Assembly: GCF_041276405.1 (NCBI RefSeq)
Contig: NZ_JBGGGT010000002.1
Coordinates: 3,139,001-3,203,000 of the forward strand
Direction: 5' to 3'
DNA length: 64,000 bases
DNA from: Microvirga sp. TS319
GTDB taxonomy: Bacteria; Pseudomonadota; Alphaproteobacteria; Rhizobiales; Beijerinckiaceae
Numbering within the stretch: position 1 is the stretch's first letter; the number at the start of each line of letters is the position of its first letter. The position numbers were made by a program, and so were the translations under genes. The notes below the pieces were generated by a model, which saw only the letters and a list, made by a program, of their open reading frames with translations, searched no databases and had not been told where the DNA came from. This document shows, piece after piece, positions 19,671 through 27,992 of the stretch.

Positions 19671-21881
19671 GTGCGCCAGCATCCCTCCACCCCTCTCTCG
19701 ACACGGATCAAGCGTGCCGCGCTCTGGCTGGACGCGTGGCTGAACTCGTTTCTGTTCCAGAGCGGGCGCGGTCTGGCTTCGGCCTATGAATCCTATTCGG
19801 AAAAGATGAAGTGCCTGCGCTTCCGCGGGCCCCTGCGCGTGGTTCTCGACCTGACGAGCGAAGCGACGACCCTGGGCGCCGCCGGCGGCATCGTGATGCT
19901 GGCCCTGGCGCTTCCGGCCTTCCGGGAGACCGAGGACGACTGGTTGAAGACCCAGGATCTCGCCGTCACCTTCGTGGACCGCTACGGGCAGGAGGTCGGG
20001 CGGCGCGGCCTGCATCTCGACGATTCCTACAAGCTCGAGGATTTTCCGGACTACATGATCAAGGCGGCGCTCTCGACCGAGGACCGGCGCTTCTACGATC
20101 ACTGGGGCATCGACCCCATCGGCACCTTCCGGGCGCTCCTGGTCAACACCCAGGGCGGCGGCGTGGTCCAGGGCGGCTCCTCCATTACCCAGCAGCTGGC
20201 GAAGAACCTGTTCCTGACGAACGAGCGCTCCCTCGAGCGCAAGATCAAGGAAGCCTTCCTGGCCGTCTGGCTCGAATTCCACCTGACCAAGGATGAGATC
20301 CTCAAGCTCTATCTCGACCGCGCCTATATGGGCGGCGGCGCCCATGGCGTGGTGGCGGCCGCCGATTATTATTTCGGCAAACCCGCCAAGGACCTGACCC
20401 TGGCCGAGTCCGCCATGCTGGCGGGCCTGTTCAAGGCCCCGACGAAATATGCGCCCCACGTGAACCTGCCGGCGGCCCGCGCCCGCGCGAACGAGGTCCT
20501 GCGCAACATGGTCGAGGCGGGCTTCCTCACCGAGGGCCAGATCCAGACCGCGCGCCGGAACCCGGCGACCCCAGTGAGCCGTGAGCGCGAAACGACACCC
20601 GACTTCTATCTCGACTGGGCCTTCGAACAGGTGAAGGCTTTGGCCGCCGAGAAGAAATTCGGCACCGAGCGCGTGCTCACCGTCAAGACGCCCCTCGACA
20701 CGTCCCTGCAGCGACATGCGGAAGAGCTTCTCGAAAGCGAACTGCGCCAGAACGGGCGTCAGTATCGCGCGGGTCAGGGCGCGATCGTTGTCATGGATGT
20801 CGACGGAGCCGTCCGGGCCATCGTCGGCGGGCGCGATTACGGCCAGAGCCAATTCAACCGCGCCACCAACGGCCTGCGCCAGCCGGGCTCCTCCTTCAAG
20901 CCCTTCGTCTATGCGGCCGCTCTGACCACCAATCCCAAGCTCAAGCCCAGTTCGATCGTGGTCGATGCCCCCATCTGCCTCGGCAACTGGTGCCCGCAGA
21001 ATTACGGCCGCTCCTATGCCGGTTCGATGCCCCTGGTCTCGGCCCTGGCGCGCTCGATCAACTCCATCCCGGTGCGGATGTCGGTGGAAATCGGCAAGGG
21101 CAACGCGAAGGCCGGCCGCACCGTCATTATCGACACCGCCAAGCGCATGGGCCTGACCCATCCGCTGGCGAACGAGGCTCCCCTTCCCATCGGGGCCGCC
21201 GAGGTGACGCCGATCGACATGGCGTCATCCTATGCGGTGTTCGCGAATGGCGGCTATCGGGCCGATCCCTACGCCGCATGGGAAGTGCGTAACTCCTCGG
21301 GAGAGGTGATCTACCGGCACGATCGCGACACGCCGCCCAAGCAGGTGCTGGAAACCCGCGTCGTCAACGACATGAATTTCATGCTCAACAAGGTGGTCAC
21401 CGAAGGCACCGGCCGCCGCGCGGGCCTCGACGGGATTCCCACGGCGGGCAAGACCGGCACGACCAACGCCTACAAGGACGCCTGGTTCGTGGGCTTCACC
21501 GGCAATCTCGTTGCCGCCGTCTGGTACGGCAACGACGATTCCAAGCCCATGAACAACATGACCGGCGGCACCCTGCCGGCCCATACGTGGCACGAGGTGA
21601 TGGACTTCGCCCACCAGAATCTGGAGATCCGGCCGATTCCCGGCGTCGATCCCGGTCCCTTCGCCCGCGTCGCCACGTCGAGCCGCCCGGCGGCGGACCA
21701 GGCGCAGGGCCCGATGCCCGCCTTCCTGGCCGGCACCCTGTCCCGGAAATCCTTTGAGGTTCTGGGAGGGATCGGCACCCTGTTCCAATCCGCCGAGCGC
21801 TCCATATCCACCGCGAAGGAAAGCGGCGTTCCGCGGATGACGGGCTCCGTCGAAGCGTCCCGCCAAGTGGCGATGCCGTAA
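19671..21881 (+). CDS. Penicillin-binding protein 1A family, bifunctional peptidoglycan synthase
   Basis: A 736-residue protein with a GTG start at 19671. An N-terminal membrane segment (GAAGGIVMLALALPAF) is followed by a GT51 glycosyltransferase domain: LSTEDRRFYDHWGIDPIG with the catalytic Glu, then GGSSITQQLAKNLFL and KEAFLAVWLE. The C-terminal transpeptidase has RQPGSSFKPFVYAAAL with the nucleophilic Ser and SxxK Lys, SINSIP as SxN, and TAGKTGTTNAYKDAW as KTG. It builds and cross-links peptidoglycan at the inner membrane. It may begin a unit with the DUF1214/DUF1254 pair, whose first gene starts 2 bp after its stop. Confidence 0.92.
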   Translation: MRQHPSTPLSTRIKRAALWLDAWLNSFLFQSGRGLASAYESYSEKMKCLRFRGPLRVVLDLTSEATTLGAAGGIVMLALALPAFRETEDDWLKTQDLAVTFVDRYGQEVGRRGLHLDDSYKLEDFPDYMIKAALSTEDRRFYDHWGIDPIGTFRALLVNTQGGGVVQGGSSITQQLAKNLFLTNERSLERKIKEAFLAVWLEFHLTKDEILKLYLDRAYMGGGAHGVVAAADYYFGKPAKDLTLAESAMLAGLFKAPTKYAPHVNLPAARARANEVLRNMVEAGFLTEGQIQTARRNPATPVSRERETTPDFYLDWAFEQVKALAAEKKFGTERVLTVKTPLDTSLQRHAEELLESELRQNGRQYRAGQGAIVVMDVDGAVRAIVGGRDYGQSQFNRATNGLRQPGSSFKPFVYAAALTTNPKLKPSSIVVDAPICLGNWCPQNYGRSYAGSMPLVSALARSINSIPVRMSVEIGKGNAKAGRTVIIDTAKRMGLTHPLANEAPLPIGAAEVTPIDMASSYAVFANGGYRADPYAAWEVRNSSGEVIYRHDRDTPPKQVLETRVVNDMNFMLNKVVTEGTGRRAGLDGIPTAGKTGTTNAYKDAWFVGFTGNLVAAVWYGNDDSKPMNNMTGGTLPAHTWHEVMDFAHQNLEIRPIPGVDPGPFARVATSSRPAADQAQGPMPAFLAGTLSRKSFEVLGGIGTLFQSAERSISTAKESGVPRMTGSVEASRQVAMP

Positions 21882-21883
21882 CG

Positions 21884-22552
21884 ATGACGACCGAGGCTCT
21901 ATTGACGAACGCCCCCGGGGCGGGTTCGATGCGCGTGTCCGATGCCGCATCCAAGCCCGTGACTTTTCGATCCATCCCTACCGCATTGCTGGTTGTGTAT
22001 GCGGTTCTTCTCGCGCTCGGGCTGGGACTGGGCTCGACCTATTGGATCCTCAAGGGCGAGCCGCCTTTCGGCAGATTGCGCATCGGCCCATGGACGGCCT
22101 GGCCGGCCCTCGGCTCGACCTCGGCCGATCCCTATATGCGGGCGATCCTGGCCAAACGCGGCGATGTTCCCCTGGCGACCGGCGAAGGCCTGGGCTTCAC
22201 GGCGAAGACCGACAGCGAAGGCAGGGATCTCGATTCCGCCTGCACCTATCGCGTCGGTTCGGTGGCCCCGACAGCCCGCCTCTGGACCTTTTCCGTCTAC
22301 GATCAGAATGGCCGCCTTCTCCAGACCGAACTGGGACGGAGCAGCTTCACCTCCGCAGAGCTTCTGCGCGACGACGAGGATGGCTTCGAGATCGCCCTCT
22401 CCCGCAACCTCCAGGACGGCAACTGGCTCCAGCTTCCGCCTTCGGGCAGGTTCAGCATCGTGCTCAGGCTCTACGACACGCCCGGCGCCGCGGGGACGGG
22501 GCTGACCGAGAGCGTCTTTCCATCGATCCAGCGCGTGGAGTGCGGCGCATGA
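21884..22552 (+). CDS. DUF1214 domain protein
   Basis: A 222-residue protein with one membrane helix (IPTALLVVYAVLLALGLGLG). The DUF1214 region then includes RIGPWTAWPALGSTSADPYM, CTYRVGSVAPTARLWTFSVY, DGNWLQLPPSGRFSIVLRLY and a C-terminal IQRVECGA. DUF1214 and DUF1254 usually occur together, either fused or as adjacent small proteins as here. The biochemical role is unknown. The gene starts 2 bp after the PBP1A stop and overlaps the next gene by 4 bp (ATGA). Confidence 0.88.
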   Translation: MTTEALLTNAPGAGSMRVSDAASKPVTFRSIPTALLVVYAVLLALGLGLGSTYWILKGEPPFGRLRIGPWTAWPALGSTSADPYMRAILAKRGDVPLATGEGLGFTAKTDSEGRDLDSACTYRVGSVAPTARLWTFSVYDQNGRLLQTELGRSSFTSAELLRDDEDGFEIALSRNLQDGNWLQLPPSGRFSIVLRLYDTPGAAGTGLTESVFPSIQRVECGA

Positions 22553-23112
22553 GGGGCTGGGGCCGCTTTCTGATCGCCACTCTCTGCGGCCTCGTGCTGG
22601 CCGCGGGCGTGCACATCGCATCCATTCTGGCAACGCCGTATCTTGCCGAGCATGACGCCTTCTCGAAGGTTCAATCGACGCTCGCGGCCGACGAGGCGCA
22701 GATCATCAGCGCTCCGGGCGGCACGGATACCTGGATGCCCCTGCCCGATCCGGCGGTCGCGGTCGCAGCCTGCGCGTTCGATCTGCGGAACGGCGCGATT
22801 CGGGTTTCGGCCCAGACCGGACCGAACCTTTTGTCGTTTTCCTTTCACCGGAAATCGGGCGGCGTGTTCTTCGCCGTTACGGACCGTGCCGCCGTGCGCG
22901 GAGAATTGGAAATCGTCGCCATGACAGCGCGTCAGCTCGATGAGGCGCGGGCGGCGGAAGACGAGAACGAGCCCTCCCGCGACGTGCGGATCGTCGCTCC
23001 CGAGCAGCAGGGTTTCGTCATCGTGCGGGTGGCGGCTCCCACCGCCAGCCAGCGGCCGCAGGCCGAAGAGACCGCGAAAGCCGTCTCCTGCATCACCGAA
23101 CAGACAGATTGA
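22549..23112 (+). CDS. DUF1254 family protein (short form)
   Basis: A 187-residue protein with an N-terminal helix (FLIATLCGLVLAAGVHIASI), then ILATPYLAEHDAFSKVQSTL and DPAVAVAACAFDLRNGAIRV, matching short DUF1254 proteins partnered with DUF1214. It lies in the same operon, with its ATG overlapping the stop of the DUF1214 gene, which implies coupled translation and probably a two-protein membrane complex (inference). Its function is unknown. Confidence 0.85.
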   Translation: MRGWGRFLIATLCGLVLAAGVHIASILATPYLAEHDAFSKVQSTLAADEAQIISAPGGTDTWMPLPDPAVAVAACAFDLRNGAIRVSAQTGPNLLSFSFHRKSGGVFFAVTDRAAVRGELEIVAMTARQLDEARAAEDENEPSRDVRIVAPEQQGFVIVRVAAPTASQRPQAEETAKAVSCITEQTD

Positions 23113-23124
23113 ACCGAGCACACC

Positions 23125-23628
23125 ATGCCCTGGCGTCCAATGACCGCGCGGGATCTCGCGCAGGTGCAGATCCTGGCGGACACGATTCATGTCGATCACC
23201 CGGAGGACAGGCAAGTCTTCGAGGAACGCCTGCGCCTCTATCCGCAAGGCTGCCTCGCCCTCGAGGAGAGTGGGCACCTTCTCGGCTATGCGCTCACCCA
23301 TCCCTGGCATTTCGGGACGCCGCCCGCGCTGAACTCACGCCTGGGACAGATCCCGGGCGATGCCACGACCTATTACGTCCATGACGTGGCGCTGCTGCCC
23401 TCGGCCCGCGGCAAGGGCCACGCCGGGCAGGTGGGCGAACGGCTCCTCCGCCACGCGCGGGACGCCGGCTTCGACAATCTCTCACTGGTTGCCGTCAACA
23501 ACTCGCAGGCCTTCTGGGAGCGGTTGGGCTTTCACGTCAGGAAAGTTCCCGGTCTCGAGGCGAAACTCCTCACATACGGACCGGATGCGGTGCTGATGGC
23601 GCGCGAGGTGCCGCGGGCCCTCGCCTGA
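23125..23628 (+). CDS. GNAT family N-acetyltransferase
   Basis: A 167-residue acetyltransferase starting MPWRPMTARDLAQVQILADT. The acetyl-CoA binding loop appears as YYVHDVALLPSARGKGHAGQ, with the RGKGHAG-type pyrophosphate loop, followed by NLSLVAVNNSQAFWERLGF, the usual GNAT C-terminal signature. The substrate is not identifiable. It starts 12 bp after the DUF1254 gene and may be the last gene of the PBP1A-DUF1214-DUF1254 unit. Confidence 0.88.
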   Translation: MPWRPMTARDLAQVQILADTIHVDHPEDRQVFEERLRLYPQGCLALEESGHLLGYALTHPWHFGTPPALNSRLGQIPGDATTYYVHDVALLPSARGKGHAGQVGERLLRHARDAGFDNLSLVAVNNSQAFWERLGFHVRKVPGLEAKLLTYGPDAVLMAREVPRALA

Positions 23629-23667
23629 CGCGAAAAGCGTCTCGCTTCGACAAAAACTCAAGAGAAA

Positions 23668-23871
23668 CTACGAGCGCCGACGGCCCGGACGGTTGCTGGC
23701 GTAGGGATGGGACGGGCCAGGACTCGGCTCGGGCCGCTCGTAGCGCACGCCCGTAAAGAGGAGAATTTCGCCTCGCGGCTCGTCTGCATTCAAGTGCGGA
23801 CGTTGCGGCCTGTCGGCGACATCGGGAAAAGCGATCACCACTCCTGGCGATCTCGTCCACGCATCCTGCAT
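23668..23871 (-). CDS. Small arginine/proline-rich hypothetical protein
   Basis: A 67-residue protein (MQDAWTRSPGVVIAFPDVAD, then RPQRPHLNADEPRGEILLF, ending NRPGRRRS). A ribosome site, GAGAGGAAAAGACA, precedes the ATG at 23871. It has no membrane segment and no motif I know. Support is the ribosome site and non-random residue pattern. The 23872-24165 stretch upstream shows no other gene. Confidence 0.45.
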   Translation of the reverse strand: MQDAWTRSPGVVIAFPDVADRPQRPHLNADEPRGEILLFTGVRYERPEPSPGPSHPYASNRPGRRRS

Positions 23872-24165
23872 TGTCTTTTCCTCTCACGTTCTGAAATCTG
23901 TCACTGCAACTCGCTCACGAAAAAAGCCTTATGGTTAACAGACCGTTTCCTGGACGTGGGGGACGTCGGAAAAACGCCAGGTCTCGCAAGAAAACAACAG
24001 TGACGGCAGCGCTTGAGTTCCGGGATTCACGAATGTGTGTGTGCCCTCGCGCACATCGAAGGCGCCCATTTCGAAAGTGCGCCCCGAAGAGCGCATCCGC
24101 CGGGCGGCATAAAGATCCGCTTAACCGCCGCTCTCTAGGGTTTCAGCGGGGCTACGCTGGAGAAG

Positions 24166-25182
24166 GTGTTGGATATGGCGTCCTCTGCGAACCCGGGTCT
24201 CTGGCCCGCCTTGTCCGACTTGAGTGGCGCGGATGCCTGCGCGGCCCTTCTCAAGGTCAATGCGGAGATGTTCGCCGCCGCGCCCGCACGGGACCGCGAG
24301 AGCATCGAGACCTTCGAGGCGCTGGCGCTGGGCTTCCTGCCAAAGGCCGACCACGCCACCCTCCTCGAGATCGCGCAGATCCTCGCGCGCTGCCAGGACA
24401 CACCGCCCTCCGTTCTCGACTATCTGCGCCGGCACCTGCCGGAATCGCGTGAGACCGTCCCACTGCAAGGCGCATCATCGCCTGCTTGCCGCCTCGACAG
24501 GCGTCTGTTCGCAACGGCAGCGGGACGTGCGCAGCTTGCCTCGCGCGACCGTCTCGACGAGGCCGATATCGAGCGCCTGCTGGTGCTTCGGGAGGAATCC
24601 TGCGAGGACACCCTCGCGGCCAATCCGGCATTCCCGCCCTCGATGCCGACCTTTCATGAACTGGTCCGGCGGGCGGTCGAACGCCCTGCCCTCGCCCGCA
24701 TCCTCCTTCGGCGCGGCGATCTCTCCGCGACGCAGGAATCATGCCTCTATCTGGCCGCCGACCGGGAGCGGCAGCGGCACATCCGGGAGACGATCGCGAC
24801 CTTGCTCGCGCCCGTCCGCGCGCCGTCCTGCCGCCTTGCGGAGCACGATGTGGCGGCGCTGCGCAAGGCCGCGAACGAGGGCGATGTTCCAGGCTTCGAG
24901 CGATGGCTGACGCGAGCCTTCGGCTTCCCGGACCCCGTTGACTGGCGCCTGCTTCAGACCGGCCGCCATCCGCTCCTCGCTGTGGCGCTGAAGGCGTTGG
25001 GAATGCCCGAGCGGGATGCGATCCGCATCCTCCTGACCCTGCATCCCGCACTCTCCTATCCGCTCTCGGAAATCCGCAGGCTCGTGCGCACCATGCGGGA
25101 GGTCCCCGGCCCGGTCGCTCTCGTCCTCGTGGAGGCGATTCTGGGCGCGAAAGCGCTCCGCGAGGCGAGCAGGGCGTTCTAG
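24166..25182 (+). CDS. DUF2336 domain protein
   Basis: A 338-residue soluble helical protein with repeated helical hairpins such as ETFEALALGFLPKADHATLL and SVLDYLRRHLPESRETV. This matches alphaproteobacterial DUF2336 proteins, whose N-terminal half resembles HEAT-like repeats. Function is not established. The start is GTG at 24166 or ATG at 24175. The TAG stop is formed by the first bases of a palindromic element (25180 onward). Confidence 0.75.
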   Translation: MLDMASSANPGLWPALSDLSGADACAALLKVNAEMFAAAPARDRESIETFEALALGFLPKADHATLLEIAQILARCQDTPPSVLDYLRRHLPESRETVPLQGASSPACRLDRRLFATAAGRAQLASRDRLDEADIERLLVLREESCEDTLAANPAFPPSMPTFHELVRRAVERPALARILLRRGDLSATQESCLYLAADRERQRHIRETIATLLAPVRAPSCRLAEHDVAALRKAANEGDVPGFERWLTRAFGFPDPVDWRLLQTGRHPLLAVALKALGMPERDAIRILLTLHPALSYPLSEIRRLVRTMREVPGPVALVLVEAILGAKALREASRAF

Positions 25183-25406
25183 AGCCTTTTCCATGAACTT
25201 CGGTTCACGGAAAAGGCATTTGTTGTTTGAGAAAGACGCCTTTTCTTCGCAAAACCGGCATCCACTTTTGCGGAAAAGGCTCTAGCGCATCGTGCGGAAA
25301 AGTGGACCCGGTTTTCCGCCCTGAGCGATGCGCTCATTCCAAGAAGAGAGCCTCGGACGTGACCTCGAATCCAGATCCGATGCCCACTTTTGTGTTCGAG
25401 GGCCTA
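25180..25406. repeat. RIME-like cluster filling a convergent gap, modules C+A+B
   Basis: Module C (25182-25282) runs from GAGCCTTTTCC to GGAAAAGGCTC and recurs almost identically at about 34775-34877. Module A follows (25285-25333), then a decayed B-type palindrome to 25406. The first CTAG supplies the stop of the DUF2336 gene and the last CTAG supplies the stop of DUF1491 on the other strand. Confidence 0.85.
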
Positions 25407-25745
25407 GGACTCTGGCGCGAGATCGAGGAAGTGGCGGCCCTGGCGGTCATCCACCTCCACCAGCCAGAGATCGGAATCGAAGCGCTGCTCCCGGGCCATC
25501 CGCTCCTCCACGTCGAGAGGGGTCACGCCCTGCAGGATCGGCGCGAAGAGGCGCTCGCCGCTGTCGTCGACGAAGAGCTGCGGCGCGGGCCCGTAGAGGC
25601 TCGCCGTCCCGTCCAGATGGTCGAGTTTGACGAAGATCGCTCCGGCCTCGGCGGCGCCGCGCTTGCGCAAGGCGGCCTCCACGCCCTCGACGCCGCAGCG
25701 GCGCAAGTAGGCGGATACGAAGAAATCGGAGCGGAGACGAGCCAT
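25404..25745 (-). CDS. DUF1491 family protein
   Basis: A 113-residue protein: MARLRSDFFVSAYLRRCGVE, GAIFVKLDHLDGTASLYGPA and DSDLWLVEVDDRQGRHFLDL, the conserved blocks of alphaproteobacterial DUF1491. Function is unknown. Its ATG overlaps the TAA of the upstream peptidoglycan-binding protein gene (TAATG), so translation is coupled. The stop codon TAG lies in the terminal CTAG of a palindromic element. Confidence 0.88.
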   Translation of the reverse strand: MARLRSDFFVSAYLRRCGVEGVEAALRKRGAAEAGAIFVKLDHLDGTASLYGPAPQLFVDDSGERLFAPILQGVTPLDVEERMAREQRFDSDLWLVEVDDRQGRHFLDLAPES

Positions 25746-26644
25746 TACTGAACGGCAATGCCCGAGGCGGCGGAGAGTTCGCGCATCGTGCGCGGGCCGA
25801 AGGTGCCGGTGACGGGAAGACGCCGGTCCTGCTCGAAGCGCTCGATCGCCTGGCGGGTTCCCGGTCCCGTCATCCCGTCGACCTTCACGCCATAGCCCAG
25901 CCGTGCGAGGGCGCGCTGGCCGGAGAGCACGGCATCGCCACCGTCGGTCCGGCCCACATTGGCGGGCGGCGTCGGAACCGGGCCGCCGAGGCGGATCATT
26001 TCCGCAATGGGATCGCGCACCGTCGCCGCGCGGCTCTGCGCCGGTGGGGGAACCGATGCCTGTACCGCCGCCTGCTGTGGTCGCTGCGGCGCGGGAGCCG
26101 GCACACCGTTGTTGCGGATCAGGTCCGAGATCCCGCTGCGTGGCGCAGGGCGCGACGGGGAAGCGGCGGGGGCCGCTTCGACCGCAGCCGGCGGCTCGCC
26201 CTGCTCGTGCACGGCTAGTGCCTGCATCTCGTGAGCCTCGGCCCCGGGCCGCGCCGGCGGCAGGGGCTGCGTCGGCTCGGCATGCGCGGCAGCGGGGACC
26301 GATGCGGCCACGGGCGGCTCGTGATGCGAGAACAACGGCGCGGGATGACGGGTGCTCTGCGACAGCAGGGCATTCCAGGCGATGGCGCCCGCGCAGGCCG
26401 CCAGGAGCATGGAGGCCGCCACGCGTCCGGGATGCTTCAGAGCGTGAGCCGCCAGCCGTTCGCCCATGCCGATCTTGCGCGGAGGCCTTTTCGACGCTCG
26501 CTTCGACTGCGGACGCGGCGAAGCCTTCCGCCGCACGACGGCGGGCAGGTCGAAATCGTCATCGGTCTCGGCAGCGAAAGCATCACGCACAACAATCATC
26601 CCATACGTTGAAGGAGCAGCACGACGATCGGGCGCCGACGCCAC
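25745..26644 (-). CDS. Membrane-anchored peptidoglycan-binding protein
   Basis: A protein of up to 299 residues. It has a basic cytoplasmic N-terminus, a membrane helix near residues 72-93 (PGRVAASMLLAACAGAIAW), a long Ala/Pro-rich periplasmic linker, and a C-terminal PG_binding_1 domain (SGQRALARLGYGVKVDGMTG, then TRQAIERFEQDRRLPVTGTF). This architecture anchors the protein in the inner membrane with the domain contacting the cell wall. It is co-translated with DUF1491. The frame opens at a GTG at 26644; an ATG at 26599 (MIVVRDAFAA) is an equally good or better start, as neither has a clear ribosome site. Confidence 0.82.
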   Translation of the reverse strand: MASAPDRRAAPSTYGMIVVRDAFAAETDDDFDLPAVVRRKASPRPQSKRASKRPPRKIGMGERLAAHALKHPGRVAASMLLAACAGAIAWNALLSQSTRHPAPLFSHHEPPVAASVPAAAHAEPTQPLPPARPGAEAHEMQALAVHEQGEPPAAVEAAPAASPSRPAPRSGISDLIRNNGVPAPAPQRPQQAAVQASVPPPAQSRAATVRDPIAEMIRLGGPVPTPPANVGRTDGGDAVLSGQRALARLGYGVKVDGMTGPGTRQAIERFEQDRRLPVTGTFGPRTMRELSAASGIAVQ

Positions 26645-27002
26645 GTGACGGACCCCGGTCGAGGCCGGGGATCACGGGCGGGAGCACCCAAGGCCGCTCC
26701 TCCCTCTTGTTGGCGAAAGCGTGGCAGACGCCCATTAAACGAACGCTTAAGCACACGCCTCCTCGGCTCCGAAGCCGCGACAACCCTTGGCAGAATGACG
26801 CCCGGCGCGTGTCCCGGCAAGGCGATGACCCGGGCTTTTTCCTTACAAATCAAAGATCTTAACGGCCGGGCCCGAAACGGTCGAGCCTTTAACCCTTCGT
26901 TCACCCTGTTCCGAAATTCCACTCCGCTCGCCTACGCGGGCTCGGTGCCGTACGTTATGATGCATCACCTTTGATCTTTCGATTGGCACCGGCAATCGCC
27001 TT
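26645..27002. other. Intergenic region with no supported gene
   Basis: This 358-bp gap separates divergent genes. Open readings here are short and lack ribosome sites. It contains AT-richer stretches near 26730 and 26840-26900 that could be promoters, but no confident boxes and no repeat copy. Confidence 0.45.
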
Positions 27003-27329
27003 ATGTTTTCGATTTTGCGTTTCATCCTCATCGTTGGCGTGATTTTCTATTATTCGCCCGTCCGTCAGCGCGGCGAAGGGCCCAATTCGGTCCAGAATTT
27101 CTTCTCGCCGAAGAGCGTGGAGCAGGCGACGCCCGTGGCGTCGAAGCCTGCGGCGGACGGATCGGCGGGCCATCTCGAAACCGTGTGGCAGGCGCTGCCC
27201 GAGAACGCCAGGCAGGCCGTCGTCGACAAGATCCTCACCACGTCCGGCCTGACGCCCCCGGCCGCGAAGCCGTCGGACACCCTGCGGCCGGAAGACCGCG
27301 CCCCCTCGACGCACCGGCCGCGCGGCTGA
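27003..27329 (+). CDS. Small single-pass hypothetical protein
   Basis: A 108-residue protein with an N-terminal membrane segment (MFSILRFILIVGVIFYYSPV) and a periplasmic tail including LETVWQALPENARQAVVDKI, which resembles tails of small alphaproteobacterial DUF-type membrane proteins. It ends PRG with TGA. The ribosome site is weak. It is followed 43 bp later by sufE in the same direction, so they may be co-transcribed. Confidence 0.6.
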   Translation: MFSILRFILIVGVIFYYSPVRQRGEGPNSVQNFFSPKSVEQATPVASKPAADGSAGHLETVWQALPENARQAVVDKILTTSGLTPPAAKPSDTLRPEDRAPSTHRPRG

Positions 27330-27399
27330 TCGTGGTCGGCCCCCGGTCGCCAAACGCCCACGCAATGATTATATGACCGGCAGACAAAGCGGGACTGCC

Positions 27400-27828
27400 A
27401 TGCTGCCGACCATTGACGAGATCGTCTCCAACTTCGAGCTGCTCGACGACTGGGAAGAGCGCTATCGCTACGTGATCGAGCTGGGGCGGATGATGGATCC
27501 GCTTCCCGCGGAGGCCCATACCGACGCCAACAAGGTGAAGGGCTGCGCGAGCCAGGTCTGGATCGACATGCGTCTCGACCGCTCCCGGGGCAAACCCGCG
27601 CTCCATCTCCTCGGAGACAGCGACGCCCATATCGTGCGCGGCCTCGTCGCCCTCATGATCGCGCTCTACGACGGCAAGACGCCGGAGGAGGCCCTCTCCA
27701 CCGACGCCCTCGCCCTGTTCAAGGAGCTCGGCCTCGCGGAGCATCTGACGCCACAGCGGTCGAACGGCGTCAGGTCCATGGTCGAGCGCATCCGCCGCGA
27801 CGCCCAGATCGCCCAGGCGGCTCTCTAG
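27400..27828 (+). CDS. sufE: SufE, cysteine desulfurase activator
   Basis: A 142-residue SufE protein. Key motifs are IVSNFELLDDWEERYRYVIE, then LGRMMDPL and VKGCASQVWIDMRLD, whose Cys is the sulfur acceptor. SufE takes persulfide sulfur from SufS for Fe-S cluster assembly. The other suf genes are not here, as is common for the alphaproteobacterial stand-alone sufE. I prefer the ATG at 27400 (MLPTIDEIV), which has AGCGGGA upstream; the frame also offers an ATG at 27373. The TAG stop is formed by a palindromic element. Confidence 0.92.
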   Translation: MLPTIDEIVSNFELLDDWEERYRYVIELGRMMDPLPAEAHTDANKVKGCASQVWIDMRLDRSRGKPALHLLGDSDAHIVRGLVALMIALYDGKTPEEALSTDALALFKELGLAEHLTPQRSNGVRSMVERIRRDAQIAQAAL

Positions 27829-27992
27829 AGCAAATAGCATTCTGGCGGGATCAGAATGCTTGGTCTCTCTTGGATGAAGCATCGTTCTTCGCGAAGAACC
27901 GGCCCCCACTTCCCGTGTTCGATGCTCGAACGTGTCGGTTTGAGCATCTTTGCGCGCAAATTCGGTTTCCACTTCCCGCGTCCCATGCTCTA
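27826..27992. repeat. RIME-like cluster filling a convergent gap, module D plus A/B types
   Basis: Module D (TAGAGCAAATAGCATTCTG, loop CGGGATC, then AGAATGCTTG) starts at the sufE stop; a perfect version occurs at 37435-37472. Two decayed A/B-type palindromes follow and end in GCATGCTCTAG-like sequence. The last TAG, read on the minus strand, is the stop of the DUF6456 gene. The whole gap is element. Confidence 0.8.
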
